From Rhizobium laguerreae (lineage in GTDB: Bacteria; Pseudomonadota; Alphaproteobacteria; Rhizobiales; Rhizobiaceae), in contig NZ_MRDM01000008.1 in assembly GCF_002008165.1 (NCBI RefSeq), positions 124,001 through 188,000 on the forward strand: DNA of 64,000 bases. The letters run 5' to 3'. The stretch's first letter is position 1. Each line of letters opens with the position of its first letter. Made by a program: the position numbers and the translations under genes. Positions 18,247-31,225 of this stretch are shown here, one piece after another. The notes beneath the pieces are model-generated. The model made no database searches, was not told the DNA's origin, and worked only from the letters and a program-made list of their open reading frames with translations.

Positions 18247-19506
18247 TCAGAATGTCACCTTTTCGAGCGGGGCGCGCCTCGCCTCGAATTCCTTCAACTT
18301 CGCTTCATTCCGCGCAATGTAACTGCGATTGTCGGGAACGGCGAACTGGTTCTTGGCGATCTGGATCTGCAGGATGAAAAGCTCGTCCCAGCGGAAGCCC
18401 ATTTCGGAACCCGCCAGATAGAATTCCCACATGCGGAAGAACTGCTCGTCGTAAAGTGCCACCGCTTCGGCCTTGCGCGCCACGAAACGCTCGCGCCAAT
18501 GACGCAGCGTATAGGCATAATGCAGCGGCAGGATTTCGATATCCTTGACCAGCAGCCCGGCCTTTTCAAGCGGCGGCACGACCTCGCCGACGGAAGGGAT
18601 GTAGCCGCCCGGGAAAATGTATTTCTCGACGAAGGCATTGGTGCCGAAGCTCGGCTTGGGGCGGCCGATCGAATGCAGCACCATGACGCCGTTGTCGTCG
18701 AGGAGATCCGATACCTTACGAAAGAAATTGCCGTAATGGCCGATGCCGACATGTTCGAACATGCCGACCGAAACGATGCGGTCGAACTTCCTGCCCGTCA
18801 TGGTGCGGTAGTCCTGCAGTTCGAAACGCACCCGATTGGCAAGGCCGCGCTTTTCGGCGCGCTTACGCGAGACCTTGAGCTGTTCCTCGCTCAGCGTGAT
18901 GCCGGTGAACTCGGCACCTTCCGTCGCCTCCGTCAGGTACATGCCCATGCCGCCCCAGCCGGAGCCGATCTCCAGGATGCGCTGGTTCGGCTCGAGCAGA
19001 AGCTTGGCGGCGATATGGCGCTTCTTGGCGAGCTGCGCCTCGTCGAGACCAATGCCCGGCGGCTCGAAATAGGCGCAGGAATATTGCCAGTCCTCGTCGA
19101 GGAAAAGATCGAAGAGCTTGGCCGACAGGTCGTAATGATGGGCGACATTGTGCTTGTTGCGATTGACCGGCACGCGGCTCTTCAGCTGCTGCCAGGCAAT
19201 GCGGCCGAGGAGCAGTGCCGCCATCTTGAAATCGAAGATCTCGTTGGTGGTGTTCTGCTTCACCAGCGACAGGAAATCATAGATGTTGCCCTGTTCGAGA
19301 ATGAACCGGCCTTGCATGTACATTTCGCCGAGCTTCATGGTCGGGTCGCGCCGGATGGCGTCCTCGGCCTCCTGATCGGCAAGGCGGGCGACAACGGTTT
19401 CACCGGTGCCGTCGCCGATAATGTGGGTTTCGCCATTGGCAAGGGTAAGTTTCAACGAACCCTTGCGGACGATTTGCTGGACGATCGATAAGAATGCCGA
19501 CGCCAT
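18247..19506 (-). CDS. cfa: Cyclopropane-fatty-acyl-phospholipid synthase
   Basis: SAM-dependent enzyme of 419 residues that adds a methylene bridge to cis double bonds of membrane phospholipid acyl chains. The SAM-binding motif is LEIGSGWGGMGMYL (~195-208), preceded by HYDLSAKLFDLFLD and the conserved SCAYF-type segment, and followed by FDRIVSVGMFEHVG and a C-terminal tyrosine-rich part. All are hallmarks of CFA synthases. The protein has a family-typical length. Rhizobia often carry two cfa paralogues; only this one is seen here. Confidence 0.93.
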   Translation of the reverse strand: MASAFLSIVQQIVRKGSLKLTLANGETHIIGDGTGETVVARLADQEAEDAIRRDPTMKLGEMYMQGRFILEQGNIYDFLSLVKQNTTNEIFDFKMAALLLGRIAWQQLKSRVPVNRNKHNVAHHYDLSAKLFDLFLDEDWQYSCAYFEPPGIGLDEAQLAKKRHIAAKLLLEPNQRILEIGSGWGGMGMYLTEATEGAEFTGITLSEEQLKVSRKRAEKRGLANRVRFELQDYRTMTGRKFDRIVSVGMFEHVGIGHYGNFFRKVSDLLDDNGVMVLHSIGRPKPSFGTNAFVEKYIFPGGYIPSVGEVVPPLEKAGLLVKDIEILPLHYAYTLRHWRERFVARKAEAVALYDEQFFRMWEFYLAGSEMGFRWDELFILQIQIAKNQFAVPDNRSYIARNEAKLKEFEARRAPLEKVTF

Positions 19507-19639
19507 GGACGCCTCGCAAATGTGACAGGATGGTCACATCAACTTAATCGCTCTCTTTCGCCTTACAAGCGCCGGATTTAGCACTCCGCTCAGAACGCTG
19601 CCAAACTGTTGCATTTTTGCCGAAATTCCGGCTAAACCC

Positions 19640-21949
<2,310 letters not shown>

Positions 21950-22168
21950 GAGATTTCCTGTTTCGTCAGAGGTGGCGGGACCATAGCGGCGAAAAGCGGC
22001 AAGGCAATGTTGGAGTTTACGGCCGAGCGCCGATCCACAGGATAAGCAGGCCGGAAAGACGGCGATTTTGCGGTTGTGCAGATGCGCCATTCTTTGCTAG
22101 CAGAAGCAACGTTTTGAACCGGCGCCTATGCCATCCCTCCCCTGTCGCGGGAGGCAAGGAAATTCGAC

Positions 22169-24283
22169 ATGCCAAACCTTCTTCTCGAACTCCGCTCCGA
22201 AGAGATTCCGGCCCGCATGCAGCGCAAGGCTGCCGGCGACCTGAAGAAGCTCGTCACCGATGCGCTTGTCGAAGCGGGTCTGTCCTACGAGGGCGCACGC
22301 GAATACTGGACGCCGCGGCGGCTTGCGCTCGACATCCATGGCCTGACGGCACGCTCCGCCGATGTGCGCGAGGAACGCAAGGGACCGCGCACCGACGCCA
22401 ACGAGAAGGCGATTGAAGGCTTTTTGCGCGGCGCCGGGCTTTCCTCGGTTTCCGAGGCGCAGGTGGTGAGCGATCCGAAGAAGGGCGATTTCTACGTCGC
22501 GGTCATCTCCAAGCCCGGCCGCGCGACGGAAGAGATTGTCAGCGATATTATGCCCGGCATCATCCGCGATTTTCCCTGGCCGAAATCGATGCGCTGGGGC
22601 AAGGCCTCGTCGAAGCCCGGCGCCCTGCGCTGGGTGCGGCCGCTGCAGTCGATCGTCTGTACCTTCGGCCCGGAGCATGAAGAGACTACCGTCATCCCCT
22701 TCGAGATCGACGGCATCACCGCTTCCAACATCACCTACGGCCATCGCTTCCATGCGCCCGAGGCGATCACCGTGCGGCGCTTCGACGATTATGCGGCGAA
22801 CCTGGAAAAGGCGAAGGTCATCCTCGACGCCGAGCGACGCAAGGACATCATCCTGCACGATGCCCGCGACATCGCCTTTGCCAACGGGCTGGAGCTGGTG
22901 GAAGACGAAGGTCTGCTGGAAGAAGTCTCCGGCCTCGTCGAATTGCCGCAGGTGCTGATGGGCAGTTTCGAGGAGGATTATCTCTCGATCCCCTCCGAAA
23001 TCATCCGGCTGACGATCAAGACCAACCAGAAATGTTTCGTGACGCGCGCGAGCGGCAGCGAGACGCTGTCGAACAAGTTCATCCTCGTCTCCAACATCCA
23101 GGCAAGCGACGGCGGCAAGGAAATCGTACACGGCAACGGCAAGGTGGTGCGGGCAAGGCTTTCCGATGCGCTGCATTTCTGGAAGCGCGACCAGGGCAAT
23201 CTGCCGGATCTCGATACGCTCACGGCTTCGGCGGCAAAGTTCGGCCTCGACATCAACAAGCCGCTCGACCAGCGCATGGCCAAGCTCGATGCGCTCAACG
23301 TGACCTTCCATGCCAAGCTCGGCACGCAGGGCGCACGCGTCGCCCGCATCCGCACGCTGGCCAAGGAATTGGCTGATATCACCGGCGCCGACGCGGCTCT
23401 CACCGATCGCGCCGCCGTGCTCGCCAAGGCCGATCTGCGCACCGAAGCGGTTGGCGAATTCCCCGAACTGCAGGGCTTGATGGGCCGCAAATATGCGGTG
23501 CTGCAGGGCGAGAGTGCCTCCGTTGCCGCAGCGATCGAGGACCATTACAAGCCACAGGGTCCGTCGGACCGCGTGCCGGAGGACAGAGTGGCGATCACCA
23601 TCGCCCTTGCCGACAAGCTCGATATGCTGATCGGCTTCTGGGGGATCGACGAAAAGCCGACCGGGTCGAAGGATCCGTTTGCGCTGCGCCGCGCTGCACT
23701 CGGTGTCGTCAGGATCCTGCTCGAGCGAAGGATCCGCCTGCCGCTGATGGCAACGACCAGGGATGGCGACCTGCTCTCCTTCTTCCACGACCGTCTCAAG
23801 GTCTATCTGCGCGACCAGGGCGCCCGCCACGATCTGATCGACGCCGTGCTGACGCCTGATGCCGACGACCTGTTGATGGTGGCGCGCCGCGTCGAAGCGC
23901 TGACGGCCTTCATCACCTCGGAAGACGGCAAGAACCTGCTTGCCGGCACCAAACGCGCGACGCAGCTGCTCGCCGCCGAGGAAAAGAAGGGCACCGTGAT
24001 CGCCGACGGCGTTTCGCCAGCGCTTCTGAAGCTCGATGCCGAGAAGGAGCTCTTCACCGCAATCTCCAGCGCCTCGAAGGATGCCTCGGACGCCGTTGCC
24101 GGTGAGGATTTCCGCTCGGCGATGGAAGCGCTCTCCAAGCTGCGCGGCCCGGTCGACCGCTTCTTCGAAGAGGTACTCGTCAACGACGAGGACGCCGCCA
24201 TCCGCGCCAACCGTCTCGCCCTGCTGCGACTGATCCGCGAGGCGACGGGAACGGTTGCGGACTTCTCGAAGATTTCGGGGTGA
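22169..24283 (+). CDS. glyS: Glycyl-tRNA synthetase beta subunit
   Basis: Beta chain of the bacterial alpha2beta2 glycyl-tRNA synthetase, 704 residues. It begins [17 protein letters not shown], the highly conserved GlyS N-terminus, and contains [10 protein letters not shown] and [11 protein letters not shown], a HD-like segment, and the C-terminal DALR anticodon-binding domain. A GGAGG-type site precedes the start. The alpha chain (glyQ) is encoded at 33352-34308 on the opposite strand, about 9 kb away, so the usual adjacent glyQ-glyS order is not kept here. Confidence 0.95.
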   Translation: MPNLLLELRSEEIPARMQRKAAGDLKKLVTDALVEAGLSYEGAREYWTPRRLALDIHGLTARSADVREERKGPRTDANEKAIEGFLRGAGLSSVSEAQVVSDPKKGDFYVAVISKPGRATEEIVSDIMPGIIRDFPWPKSMRWGKASSKPGALRWVRPLQSIVCTFGPEHEETTVIPFEIDGITASNITYGHRFHAPEAITVRRFDDYAANLEKAKVILDAERRKDIILHDARDIAFANGLELVEDEGLLEEVSGLVELPQVLMGSFEEDYLSIPSEIIRLTIKTNQKCFVTRASGSETLSNKFILVSNIQASDGGKEIVHGNGKVVRARLSDALHFWKRDQGNLPDLDTLTASAAKFGLDINKPLDQRMAKLDALNVTFHAKLGTQGARVARIRTLAKELADITGADAALTDRAAVLAKADLRTEAVGEFPELQGLMGRKYAVLQGESASVAAAIEDHYKPQGPSDRVPEDRVAITIALADKLDMLIGFWGIDEKPTGSKDPFALRRAALGVVRILLERRIRLPLMATTRDGDLLSFFHDRLKVYLRDQGARHDLIDAVLTPDADDLLMVARRVEALTAFITSEDGKNLLAGTKRATQLLAAEEKKGTVIADGVSPALLKLDAEKELFTAISSASKDASDAVAGEDFRSAMEALSKLRGPVDRFFEEVLVNDEDAAIRANRLALLRLIREATGTVADFSKISG

Positions 24284-24363
24284 TGTTGCCAGTACGCACG
24301 CGGCGCTTGCCACGTGGGTGCTGGGATTAAATACGTTTGGCGCCGATGTTGCGCCATCTCAAA

Positions 24364-24512
24364 AACATCTGCCCCTCACCCTAACCCTCTCCCCGTAAAC
24401 GGGGCGAGGGGACGTGCCCTACGAGAGGTGGGCGAGGAACGGAGAGGTTGCGGCTATCCCCTTCGCCCCGCGAGCGGGGAGAAGGTGCCGGCAGGCGGAT
24501 GAGGGGCTGGTG
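24364..24512. repeat. RIME-like intergenic mosaic repeat, copy 2 (family B)
   Basis: Fills the ~300-nt gap between glyS and the DUF523 gene. It reads CCCTCACCCTAACCCTCTCC at the left and GGGGAGAAGGTG...GGATGAGGGGCT at the right, i.e. the reverse orientation of the element at 5597-5757, with an internal hairpin CTCTCCCC/CGGGGCGAGGGG. No gene is seen in the gap. Confidence 0.75.
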
Positions 24513-24582
24513 CAGTCGTTACCCCTTGAAGAGCGGCTATCCAACGCTGGCATTGCCGCCGCCGCGGCGCTATTCAAGAGAC

Positions 24583-25071
24583 ATGCAGAGCAAGATTCTC
24601 GTCAGCGCCTGTCTCATGGGCCACGCCGTTCGGTATGACGGGCGGGCGAAGCCGTTGCTTCACCCGGCGATCGAGCGTTGGCGGGCCGAGGGCCGGCTGG
24701 TGACTATCTGTCCCGAGATGTCGGCAGGCATGACGGTGCCGCGGCCGCCCGCGGAGATCGCAGAGGCGGCAACCGGCGAAGAGGTGCTGGCCGGCAAGGC
24801 GCGGGTTGTCGAGCTGACGGGCGCCGATGTGACAGAAGAATTCCTGCAGGCTGCCAAGAATGCCGTGACGCTCGCACTGCAAGCCGGCTGCCATTATGCG
24901 CTGCTCATCGACGGCAGCCCGTCCTGCGGGTCCGGTTTCATTTATGACGGCACGTTTTCCGGCCGTAAGCAGACCGGCAACGGCGTGACGGCGGCGGCGC
25001 TGAAGGCAGCCGGCGTCGAAGTGTTTTCCGATCGCGAGATCGAACTGTTGATCGAACGTATCGCGCAATGA
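24583..25071 (+). CDS. DUF523 family protein
   Basis: Protein of 162 residues, the full length of the DUF523 (YbbK-like) family. It begins MQSKILVSACLMGHAVRYDG and carries three conserved cysteine positions: SACLMG near the N-terminus, TICPEM near residue 45, and DGSPSCGSGFIYDG near residue 113. The cysteines suggest metal or iron-sulfur binding, but the biochemical function is unknown. The start is placed where the family homology begins; the frame is open further upstream through the mosaic repeat but without a ribosome site. Confidence 0.85.
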   Translation: MQSKILVSACLMGHAVRYDGRAKPLLHPAIERWRAEGRLVTICPEMSAGMTVPRPPAEIAEAATGEEVLAGKARVVELTGADVTEEFLQAAKNAVTLALQAGCHYALLIDGSPSCGSGFIYDGTFSGRKQTGNGVTAAALKAAGVEVFSDREIELLIERIAQ

Positions 25072-25086
25072 ACTTCAAAATGGCAC

Positions 25087-25108
25087 GGCCGCCGGAGAAC
25101 CGACGGCC
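25087..25108. terminator. Hairpin between DUF523 and chemoreceptor genes
   Basis: Near-perfect inverted repeat, GGCCGCCGG and CCGACGGCC with a 4-nt AGAA loop, between two convergent genes. On the minus strand it is followed by TGCCATTTTG, so it probably terminates the chemoreceptor transcript. Confidence 0.6.
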
Positions 25109-25151
25109 GCTAAGAATTTGGTGATAAAATTTCTTATTGTTCCCGCGCCGT

Positions 25152-26975
25152 TTATGCGGCGCGGCGACCCTGATGTGCAGCGGTAGCTGTGTTGGCCCCA
25201 CTGACGCGGAAGCCGCGGATGAGGTCGATCAGCTCGTCGGTATCGCTGGCGAGTGTTTCGGCCGATGCCGTGGTCTCCTCGGCCATGGCGGCATTCTGCT
25301 GGGTGGCGGCATCGAGCTGGTTCATCGACGAGGAGATCGAGCGCAGCGTCGTATCCTGTTCGGAGGCGCTGTGGGCGATCTTGGCGACGATCTCATTGGC
25401 GGCTTTGATCTGGTCGGAGATGCGCTTCAGCGCCTCGCCTGCCTCGCCGACCAGACGGACGCCGTGGTCGACCTGGCTGGAGGAGCGGGCGATCTGATCC
25501 TTGATCTCCTTGGCCGCAGCGGCGGAGCGCTGGGCAAGCTCACGGACTTCCTGGGCGACAACCGCAAAACCCTTGCCGCTTTCACCGGCGCGCGCTGCCT
25601 CGACGCCGGCATTCAGCGCCAGCAGATTGGTCTGGAAGGCGATCTCGTCGATGACGCCGATGATCTTGGTGATCTCCGACGACGACTTCTCGATGCCGCT
25701 CATCGCCTCGATCGCCTGGGTGACGATCGCATCGCTGTGGGTCGCCTCGGTGCTGACCGAGTGGACGCGTTTGCTGGCTTCATGGGCGCCATCGGCGGTC
25801 TGGCGGACGGCGACGGTCAGTTCATCGAGTGCGGCTGAGGTTTCTTCCAGGCTGGCGGCCTGGCGCTCGGTGCGCTGCGACAGCTCGTTGGAAGCGCGGC
25901 GGATCTCTTCCTTGCTGGTGCCGATATCGGTGCCCTTGGCGCTGACCTTGGCCATGGCGGCTTCGAGATGCGACAGCGCATCGTTGAAGTTATCGCGAAG
26001 GGCGGCGTATTTCTGGCCGAGATCGGCGCAGCGGACAGTGAGGTCGCCGCGGGCGATCATCTCCAGCGCCTGGCCGATCGTCGTCACCACCCGCGCCTGC
26101 AGCGTTGCTTCGTCCTGCTGCTGGCGCAGATTGTTTTCGCGCTCGCTTTCCAGCGCCAGCTGTTGGGCCGCCTCGCGATCGGACATCGCATGGCGTTCCC
26201 TGATCTTTTCCTGCAGCGACTGCGTCGCCTTGGCCATCATGCCCACTTCATTGTTCATGCCGATATGCGGGATGGCGATCGAAACATCCTCTTCGGCGAC
26301 AGCCTTCAGAGCGGCATGGACGTTGTTGAGAGGTCCCGATATGCCGCGGATGACGAAGTAGGCGGCGGCCATGGCAAGGAAGAACAGGACGATGCTGCCG
26401 GACAGTGCAGTCAGGATCGTGCTGTTTATCTGCGCATCGAGATCGTCCATATAGACGCCGGTGACGACGACGACCTTCCAGGGTTCGAAGGCTTGTCCAT
26501 AGGCCGTCTTGCGGTAATCGCCGACCGGCTGGCCCGGTTTGCTGGTGGAATAATATTCGACGAGACCGCCGCCCTGCTGCCCGAGCTTAACCAGTTCTTC
26601 GCGATAGAGCTTGCCCTTGCTGTCCGGCTGCGCCTTCAGGTTCTGCCCGACTTTCGCAGCGTCGTAATGGAACATCATCTGGACGTCGTAGCTATAGCCG
26701 AAGAAATAGCCGTCCGGATCGTATTTCATCCCGTTGACGGTGGTGTAGGCCTGCTTCTGGGCATCCTCCAGCGTCATTTCGCCTGATGTGACCTTGGCCT
26801 GGTAAAGCTTGAGAACGGAGACCGCCGACTGAACCTCGGCGCGCAGCATGTCGTAACGCTCCTTGTAGATCGCATCGACCGAGGAGCGGATCTGCAGGGA
26901 GGTGGCGATCGCAAAGGCGATCATCAGGCCGACGACCAGCAATATGAGCTGCTTCGATATCTTCAAATTTTTCAT
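25152..26975 (-). CDS. Methyl-accepting chemotaxis protein with single Cache domain
   Basis: Inner-membrane chemoreceptor of 607 residues. A first transmembrane helix (~8-28) is followed by a periplasmic single-Cache domain (YDPDGYFFGYSYDVQMMFHY, GGLVEYYSTSKPG, WKVVVVTGVYMDDL; ~35-185), a second membrane helix (~190-212), a HAMP domain, a second HAMP-like region, and a cytoplasmic signalling domain with the hairpin tip KIIGVIDEIAFQTNLLALNA. There is no CheR-binding pentapeptide at the C-terminus. Single-Cache receptors often sense small organic acids; the ligand is not known. The ATG at 26975 is chosen over an upstream TTG. Confidence 0.9.
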   Translation of the reverse strand: MKNLKISKQLILLVVGLMIAFAIATSLQIRSSVDAIYKERYDMLRAEVQSAVSVLKLYQAKVTSGEMTLEDAQKQAYTTVNGMKYDPDGYFFGYSYDVQMMFHYDAAKVGQNLKAQPDSKGKLYREELVKLGQQGGGLVEYYSTSKPGQPVGDYRKTAYGQAFEPWKVVVVTGVYMDDLDAQINSTILTALSGSIVLFFLAMAAAYFVIRGISGPLNNVHAALKAVAEEDVSIAIPHIGMNNEVGMMAKATQSLQEKIRERHAMSDREAAQQLALESERENNLRQQQDEATLQARVVTTIGQALEMIARGDLTVRCADLGQKYAALRDNFNDALSHLEAAMAKVSAKGTDIGTSKEEIRRASNELSQRTERQAASLEETSAALDELTVAVRQTADGAHEASKRVHSVSTEATHSDAIVTQAIEAMSGIEKSSSEITKIIGVIDEIAFQTNLLALNAGVEAARAGESGKGFAVVAQEVRELAQRSAAAAKEIKDQIARSSSQVDHGVRLVGEAGEALKRISDQIKAANEIVAKIAHSASEQDTTLRSISSSMNQLDAATQQNAAMAEETTASAETLASDTDELIDLIRGFRVSGANTATAAHQGRRAA

Positions 26976-27348
26976 GACGCCTCGCAACGGGAATGGATGG
27001 CTGCATTCCGGTGCGGTTTTCTACCGCCTGTGCGAGCGCGCCAAAGAGAGGACGCGTCTACCGCTGCTAAAACAAACATGCTGCGACCGGGTAAGGAACA
27101 ATTTGATGCTCACCCTATAAAAAAGCTTTAACTTTATTGTTCGCGGCGCGAGTTTCCCTAAAAATCGAGGGGTAATTTACAAAGCAAAACCGCCGGATCT
27201 CAGCATATCAAAACAAGAATGCACCCTCGCTGCTCATCGAGGGTGCATTCGGTCCACCGGTGGTGGAACCCCAATCGATCGAAACCTTGATCAGGCAGGG
27301 GCAGGGAATTTTGGTTTTAAAGCGCCGCGCACTTTTGCGCGACATGCT
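26976..27348. other. Intergenic region with hairpin and family A remnant
   Basis: About 370 nt upstream of the chemoreceptor and downstream of the HPE1-like gene. It contains a hairpin (27217-27250) and a partial family A repeat (from 27313), and an AT-rich stretch at 27115-27145. No gene is supported. Confidence 0.5.
27217..27250 (-). terminator. Rho-independent terminator downstream of the HPE1-like gene
   Basis: Perfect 13-bp inverted repeat, arms GAATGCACCCTCG and CGAGGGTGCATTC with an 8-nt loop. On the minus strand it is followed by TTGTTTTGATATG, a T-rich tract as expected for intrinsic termination of the gene at 27349-27810. Confidence 0.7.
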
Positions 27349-27353
27349 TTAGA
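27313..27353. repeat. Family A repeat, partial copy
   Basis: Partial copy carrying GCGCACTTTTGCGCGACATGC and a trailing TTTAG, matching the right half of the element at 32552-32596. It overlaps the last codons of the HPE1-like gene at its right edge. Confidence 0.6.
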
Positions 27354-27810
27354 AACGCAGCTTGAATTCGGAAACGTTAAGGGCTGCCGGTTGTTCCGCC
27401 ATGCCGGCGGCAACGGGCTTGGCGTCGCCGCCGATGACGGCCGCCGTCGTCGCATTCATGTCGATGCCGTCGACAGGCGGGGCGGAAGGCGCCGCGGCAA
27501 GCATCGCTTCCGGGGTCGCCTTGCTGACGAAGACGACGGGCGAGCCGCCCATCCAGCCTTCGGTACGATAGATCTTCTTTTCGCCGCCGACATCTCGGAT
27601 TTCACTCGCCTGGAGGACGCCAGGCTTCAGCTCCGGCACCGTATAGTCCCTCTTGGTCAGCTCGGCCTGGAGTGGCGGGCAATGGGCGCAGCTTTCGGTG
27701 ACGATGCTGCCTTCAGCGGACGGCGCGGTCTTGCCAACCACCTCTATCGAGGACGCCATTGCTGAGCCTGCCATCAGCAGGATTGCCGCACCGAGGAAAA
27801 TCTGACGCAT
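27349..27810 (-). CDS. Small secreted protein, plant-virulence-effector HPE1-like
   Basis: Protein of 153 residues with a signal peptide (MRQIFLGAAILLMAGSAMAS). The mature part has a two-cysteine motif ESCAHCPPLQ near residue 42, then EKKIYRTEGWMGGSPVVFVSK, which matches what I know of the HPE1-like domain found in Agrobacterium and Rhizobium. The C-terminus is Ala/Pro-rich and ends with AALNVSEFKLRF, an aromatic-ended terminal strand. The name refers to a plant-related effector family; no function is proven for rhizobial members and periplasmic or outer-membrane location is an inference. The ATG at 27810 is chosen over the adjacent TTG. Confidence 0.6.
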   Translation of the reverse strand: MRQIFLGAAILLMAGSAMASSIEVVGKTAPSAEGSIVTESCAHCPPLQAELTKRDYTVPELKPGVLQASEIRDVGGEKKIYRTEGWMGGSPVVFVSKATPEAMLAAAPSAPPVDGIDMNATTAAVIGGDAKPVAAGMAEQPAALNVSEFKLRF

Positions 27811-27909
27811 CAAAGTTACTCCGTCTCATCTTGGGAGCAAATTAGCGCAGCTTTGTTTCCATCCCGTCAGGGGAAAGGGTAAAAATTTAAAGAACGCGGC
27901 GGTTTATAC

Positions 27910-29187
27910 TCATTCCAAGCCGGTTTCGCGCTCGATCGCCCGCCAACCGATGTCGCGCCGGCAGAAGCCGTTTTCCCATCTCACCTCGTCAAGCAGCGCA
28001 TAGGCGCGGTCCTTGGCCTCGGCGACCGTGCCGCCTGACGCGGTGACGTTCAGCACGCGGCCGCCGGTCGCAACCAGCGCGCCGTCCTTCAGACCCGTGC
28101 CGGCATGAAACACCTTCTCGCCCTCGCCTGCATCCGGCAGGGAGAGGATCGGCGTGTTCTTGTCGTAGGCGCCGGGATAACCCTTCGAGGCCATGACCAC
28201 CGTCAGTGCCGGATCGTCGCTCCATTCGGCGTTGACCTGATCCAACGTGCCGTGGGCGGTGGCGAGCAGCAGCGGCAGGAGATCGCTCTTCAACCGCATC
28301 ATCAGCACCTGGCATTCGGGGTCGCCGAAGCGGACATTGTATTCGATCAGCTCCGGCCCCTTCCTGGTGATCATCAGCCCGGCGAAAAAGACGCCGGAGA
28401 AGGGATGTCCGCTCTCGGCCATGCCGCGGATCGTCGGTTCGATGATCTCTTTCATGGTGCGCTCGACCATCTCGGCAGTCATCACAGGCGCAGGCGAATA
28501 GGCGCCCATGCCGCCGGTATTGACGCCGGTATCGCCCTCGCCCACCCGCTTGTGATCCTGGGCGGTTGCGAGCGGCAGCGCATGTTTGCCATCGCAGAGA
28601 CAGAAGAAGCTCGCTTCCTCGCCATCGAGATAGGCTTCGACGACGACTTCAGCGCCGGCAGTGCCAAACGCGCCCTCGAAGCAGTCGTCGACCGCGGCCA
28701 AGGCTTCATCGAGCGTCATCGCAACCGTCACGCCCTTGCCGGCGGCAAGACCATCGGCCTTGACGACGATCGGCACGCCTTCGGCGCGGATATAGGCTTT
28801 CGCCTTCGGTCCATTGTTGAAGCGCTGGTAAGCGCCTGTCGGAATATCGTAGCGGGCGCAGATATCCTTGGTGAAGCCCTTGGAACCCTCGAGCTGGGCT
28901 GCGGCAGCGGAGGGGCCGAAGACCGCCAGGCCATCGGCGCGCAGCCGGTCGGCGAGGCCGGCAACCAGCGGCGCCTCCGGGCCGACGACGACGAAATCGA
29001 TCGCCTTGTCCTTGCAGAAGGCCGCGACTGCGTCGTGATTCTCGATATTTAAGGGCACGAGGATGGCATGTTCGGCAATGCCGGGATTGCCGGGTGCGGC
29101 ATAGAATTCGCTCATCAACGGCGATTGCGCCAGCTTCCAGGCGAGTGCGTGCTCGCGTCCGCCCGATCCGATCAACAGAACCTTCAT
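27910..29187 (-). CDS. purD: Phosphoribosylamine-glycine ligase
   Basis: ATP-grasp enzyme of 425 residues that joins glycine to 5-phosphoribosylamine in de novo purine synthesis. It begins [19 protein letters not shown], the standard PurD N-terminus, with the substrate loop [10 protein letters not shown], the ATP-grasp core ([30 protein letters not shown]) and the metal site [12 protein letters not shown] near residue 285. The gene is a single unit, as usual for purD in this group. Confidence 0.96.
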   Translation of the reverse strand: MKVLLIGSGGREHALAWKLAQSPLMSEFYAAPGNPGIAEHAILVPLNIENHDAVAAFCKDKAIDFVVVGPEAPLVAGLADRLRADGLAVFGPSAAAAQLEGSKGFTKDICARYDIPTGAYQRFNNGPKAKAYIRAEGVPIVVKADGLAAGKGVTVAMTLDEALAAVDDCFEGAFGTAGAEVVVEAYLDGEEASFFCLCDGKHALPLATAQDHKRVGEGDTGVNTGGMGAYSPAPVMTAEMVERTMKEIIEPTIRGMAESGHPFSGVFFAGLMITRKGPELIEYNVRFGDPECQVLMMRLKSDLLPLLLATAHGTLDQVNAEWSDDPALTVVMASKGYPGAYDKNTPILSLPDAGEGEKVFHAGTGLKDGALVATGGRVLNVTASGGTVAEAKDRAYALLDEVRWENGFCRRDIGWRAIERETGLE

Positions 29188-29252
29188 GCGCCACCCTTTC
29201 CTTTTCTGTCTGGCGGTTAAGGGCCAGGGGCCGAAAGGTCAAGCAGGAAAGC

Positions 29253-31187
29253 TTACCAACCCCCGCCCCCACCGCCTCCACCACCGCCGCCGGACGAGCC
29301 GCCGCCGGAAAAACCGGAGGATGAGCTCGACGGCGGTGGCGCGGGAATTGTCGACGCGATGGTCGAGGCCATCGAAGAGGAAAAGCCGCCTATGCGATCG
29401 GAGAAGCTGCCACTGTTGAAGTTGCCGGAATACCAGGCGGGCGCATAGGCGGCAGCCGCGCCGGCAGCAGCTGCCGCAAGCCAGGTTTCGAAGGTGCGCG
29501 ACCAGGGCTTTTCGGCGCCGAGCGCCACCGCATAGGGCAGCAGCGTCTCGAAATGCCGCGGCGACATATCAGGGGCGCCAGCCGTGTTCATCCGGTCTTT
29601 TTCGGCAAGCGTCAGATATTGGCGCAGGCCGTCTATGCCGTCCATCATCTTGGCGCCGAGCGGGGTCGGCGCGCCCATGATGAAAAAATAGAGGATGTTC
29701 AAAAGCACGATGCCGCCGACAGCAAAGAGCATCGGCGTTTCGTGCAGTTCCACCAAGGAGGAGGCAAGCGCCAGCCCCATGGTCGCCAGGATGCTGATGC
29801 CGACGAAGACGCCGATCGCGGCGGAGATGATGGCGATGATCTTGCCGAACAGCGACTTGCCGCGATGCAGCGACCTGACGAGGCCGGCGACGAAGACCGA
29901 AACGAAGACCGAGATGACGATCGGGATCAGCATCACCGCGATGGTGTCGGGCTCCAGCGAACCGAAGACGAACAGGATCACCAGGGCCGCGGCACTGAGC
30001 GCGATGCCGCCTGCGGTATAGATCAGGTTGGAATTGTAATATTTGCCGCGATGCTCCTTCTCGATCGCCGAGCGGAATGCCTGGCCGACGGACTTCACCC
30101 GCTCGCCATTGGCCTTGTCGATCGTCAGGGACGAGCCGGCACCGCCGGCAACCTTCAGCAATTCGATCTCGCCGGCCTGGAACTTCTCCTTGCCGAGCGG
30201 CTTGCCGGTGCCTTGGATGACGATCGAATTCTTCAGGTCTTCGAGTTTGACGTAACCGCGGACGGCAAGATTGAGCGCGGTGGCGGACAGCGCCGTCCAG
30301 CCCTCGCCGGAGAAGCCCTTATTGTCGATGTAGTTGACCAGCGCCGGCGAGATGCCGTCAGGCGCGTCCCAGCGCGGCACGACGACACCACGGGCGGGAT
30401 CACGGCCGACCTTCAGCCAGGAGCGGGTGTAGTAAGCGAAAACGAGGATCAGGCCGCCGAAGCCGATGAAATAATTGCGGTTGTCCTTCAACCACCATGT
30501 GCTTTCCATGTCCGCGCTCGGCGGATCGATCGACCCTTTCGGCATGCGGATTGCAAAGGTCAGGCCTTCGTTGGGGCCAAGGGGCATGGTGGTGGAAAAG
30601 ACCAGCCCGGCGCCGGTCTCGCTGACGCGGGCATTCTTTCCCGTCGCGCCCTCGGGGCCGGTGAAGAAGATCGTCTCCGTCGCGCCGACGCCGGGCGGCA
30701 GCTTCACCGCCGCGGTGGCCAAGCGGATCGGGAAGATCCAGCCATTGCCGGTGACGTTCCAATAGAGTTCGTCATGATCGTCGAAATAACGGATCTGGCG
30801 ATTGGTCCTGTAAGTGAAGACATATCGATGACGGCCCGGCGTTACCGTCACATCGGCAGAACCGGCATAGATGCGGATACCGCCTGATATCGATTCGGTG
30901 TGCCAGGGCTCGTCCTCGCCATCGCGCTGGACCGAGACCATATCGAAATCGACGCTGCGGCGACGGCCCGCGGCATCGCTGAAATAGAGCGGGAAGTCAC
31001 GGAAGATGCCGTGGTTGATCTGATTTCCCTCGGCATTGACGGTGATCGTCTCCGTCACCGACATCGCGCCGTTCTTGTCGAGCGTGATATCGGAGGCGAA
31101 ACTGTCGATCACCTCGGCGGCAAAGGCCGCGGGGGCGGCAAGCATCAACAGGAGTGCAAAGCAAAATCCGAAAAACCGACGCCCCAT
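29253..31187 (-). CDS. DUF2207 membrane protein
   Basis: Protein of 644 residues with a signal peptide ([19 protein letters not shown]), an extracytoplasmic N-terminal DUF2207 domain ([20 protein letters not shown], then IFRDFPLYF and YYNVT-like strands, to ~residue 235), one membrane helix near 240-260, a cytoplasmic stretch, further membrane helices (~395-520), and a Ser/Gly-rich tail ending in a run of glycines and a final tryptophan. The start at 31187 has GGGGAGACAGGG upstream. DUF2207 proteins are usually encoded beside LemA; here lemA lies 1.5 kb away with aroA inserted between. Function unknown. Confidence 0.87.
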   Translation of the reverse strand: MGRRFFGFCFALLLMLAAPAAFAAEVIDSFASDITLDKNGAMSVTETITVNAEGNQINHGIFRDFPLYFSDAAGRRRSVDFDMVSVQRDGEDEPWHTESISGGIRIYAGSADVTVTPGRHRYVFTYRTNRQIRYFDDHDELYWNVTGNGWIFPIRLATAAVKLPPGVGATETIFFTGPEGATGKNARVSETGAGLVFSTTMPLGPNEGLTFAIRMPKGSIDPPSADMESTWWLKDNRNYFIGFGGLILVFAYYTRSWLKVGRDPARGVVVPRWDAPDGISPALVNYIDNKGFSGEGWTALSATALNLAVRGYVKLEDLKNSIVIQGTGKPLGKEKFQAGEIELLKVAGGAGSSLTIDKANGERVKSVGQAFRSAIEKEHRGKYYNSNLIYTAGGIALSAAALVILFVFGSLEPDTIAVMLIPIVISVFVSVFVAGLVRSLHRGKSLFGKIIAIISAAIGVFVGISILATMGLALASSLVELHETPMLFAVGGIVLLNILYFFIMGAPTPLGAKMMDGIDGLRQYLTLAEKDRMNTAGAPDMSPRHFETLLPYAVALGAEKPWSRTFETWLAAAAAGAAAAYAPAWYSGNFNSGSFSDRIGGFSSSMASTIASTIPAPPPSSSSSGFSGGGSSGGGGGGGGGGGW

Positions 31188-31225
31188 CCCTGTCTCCCCG
31201 CCGGCAGCCTCGGCTGCGTGTTTCG

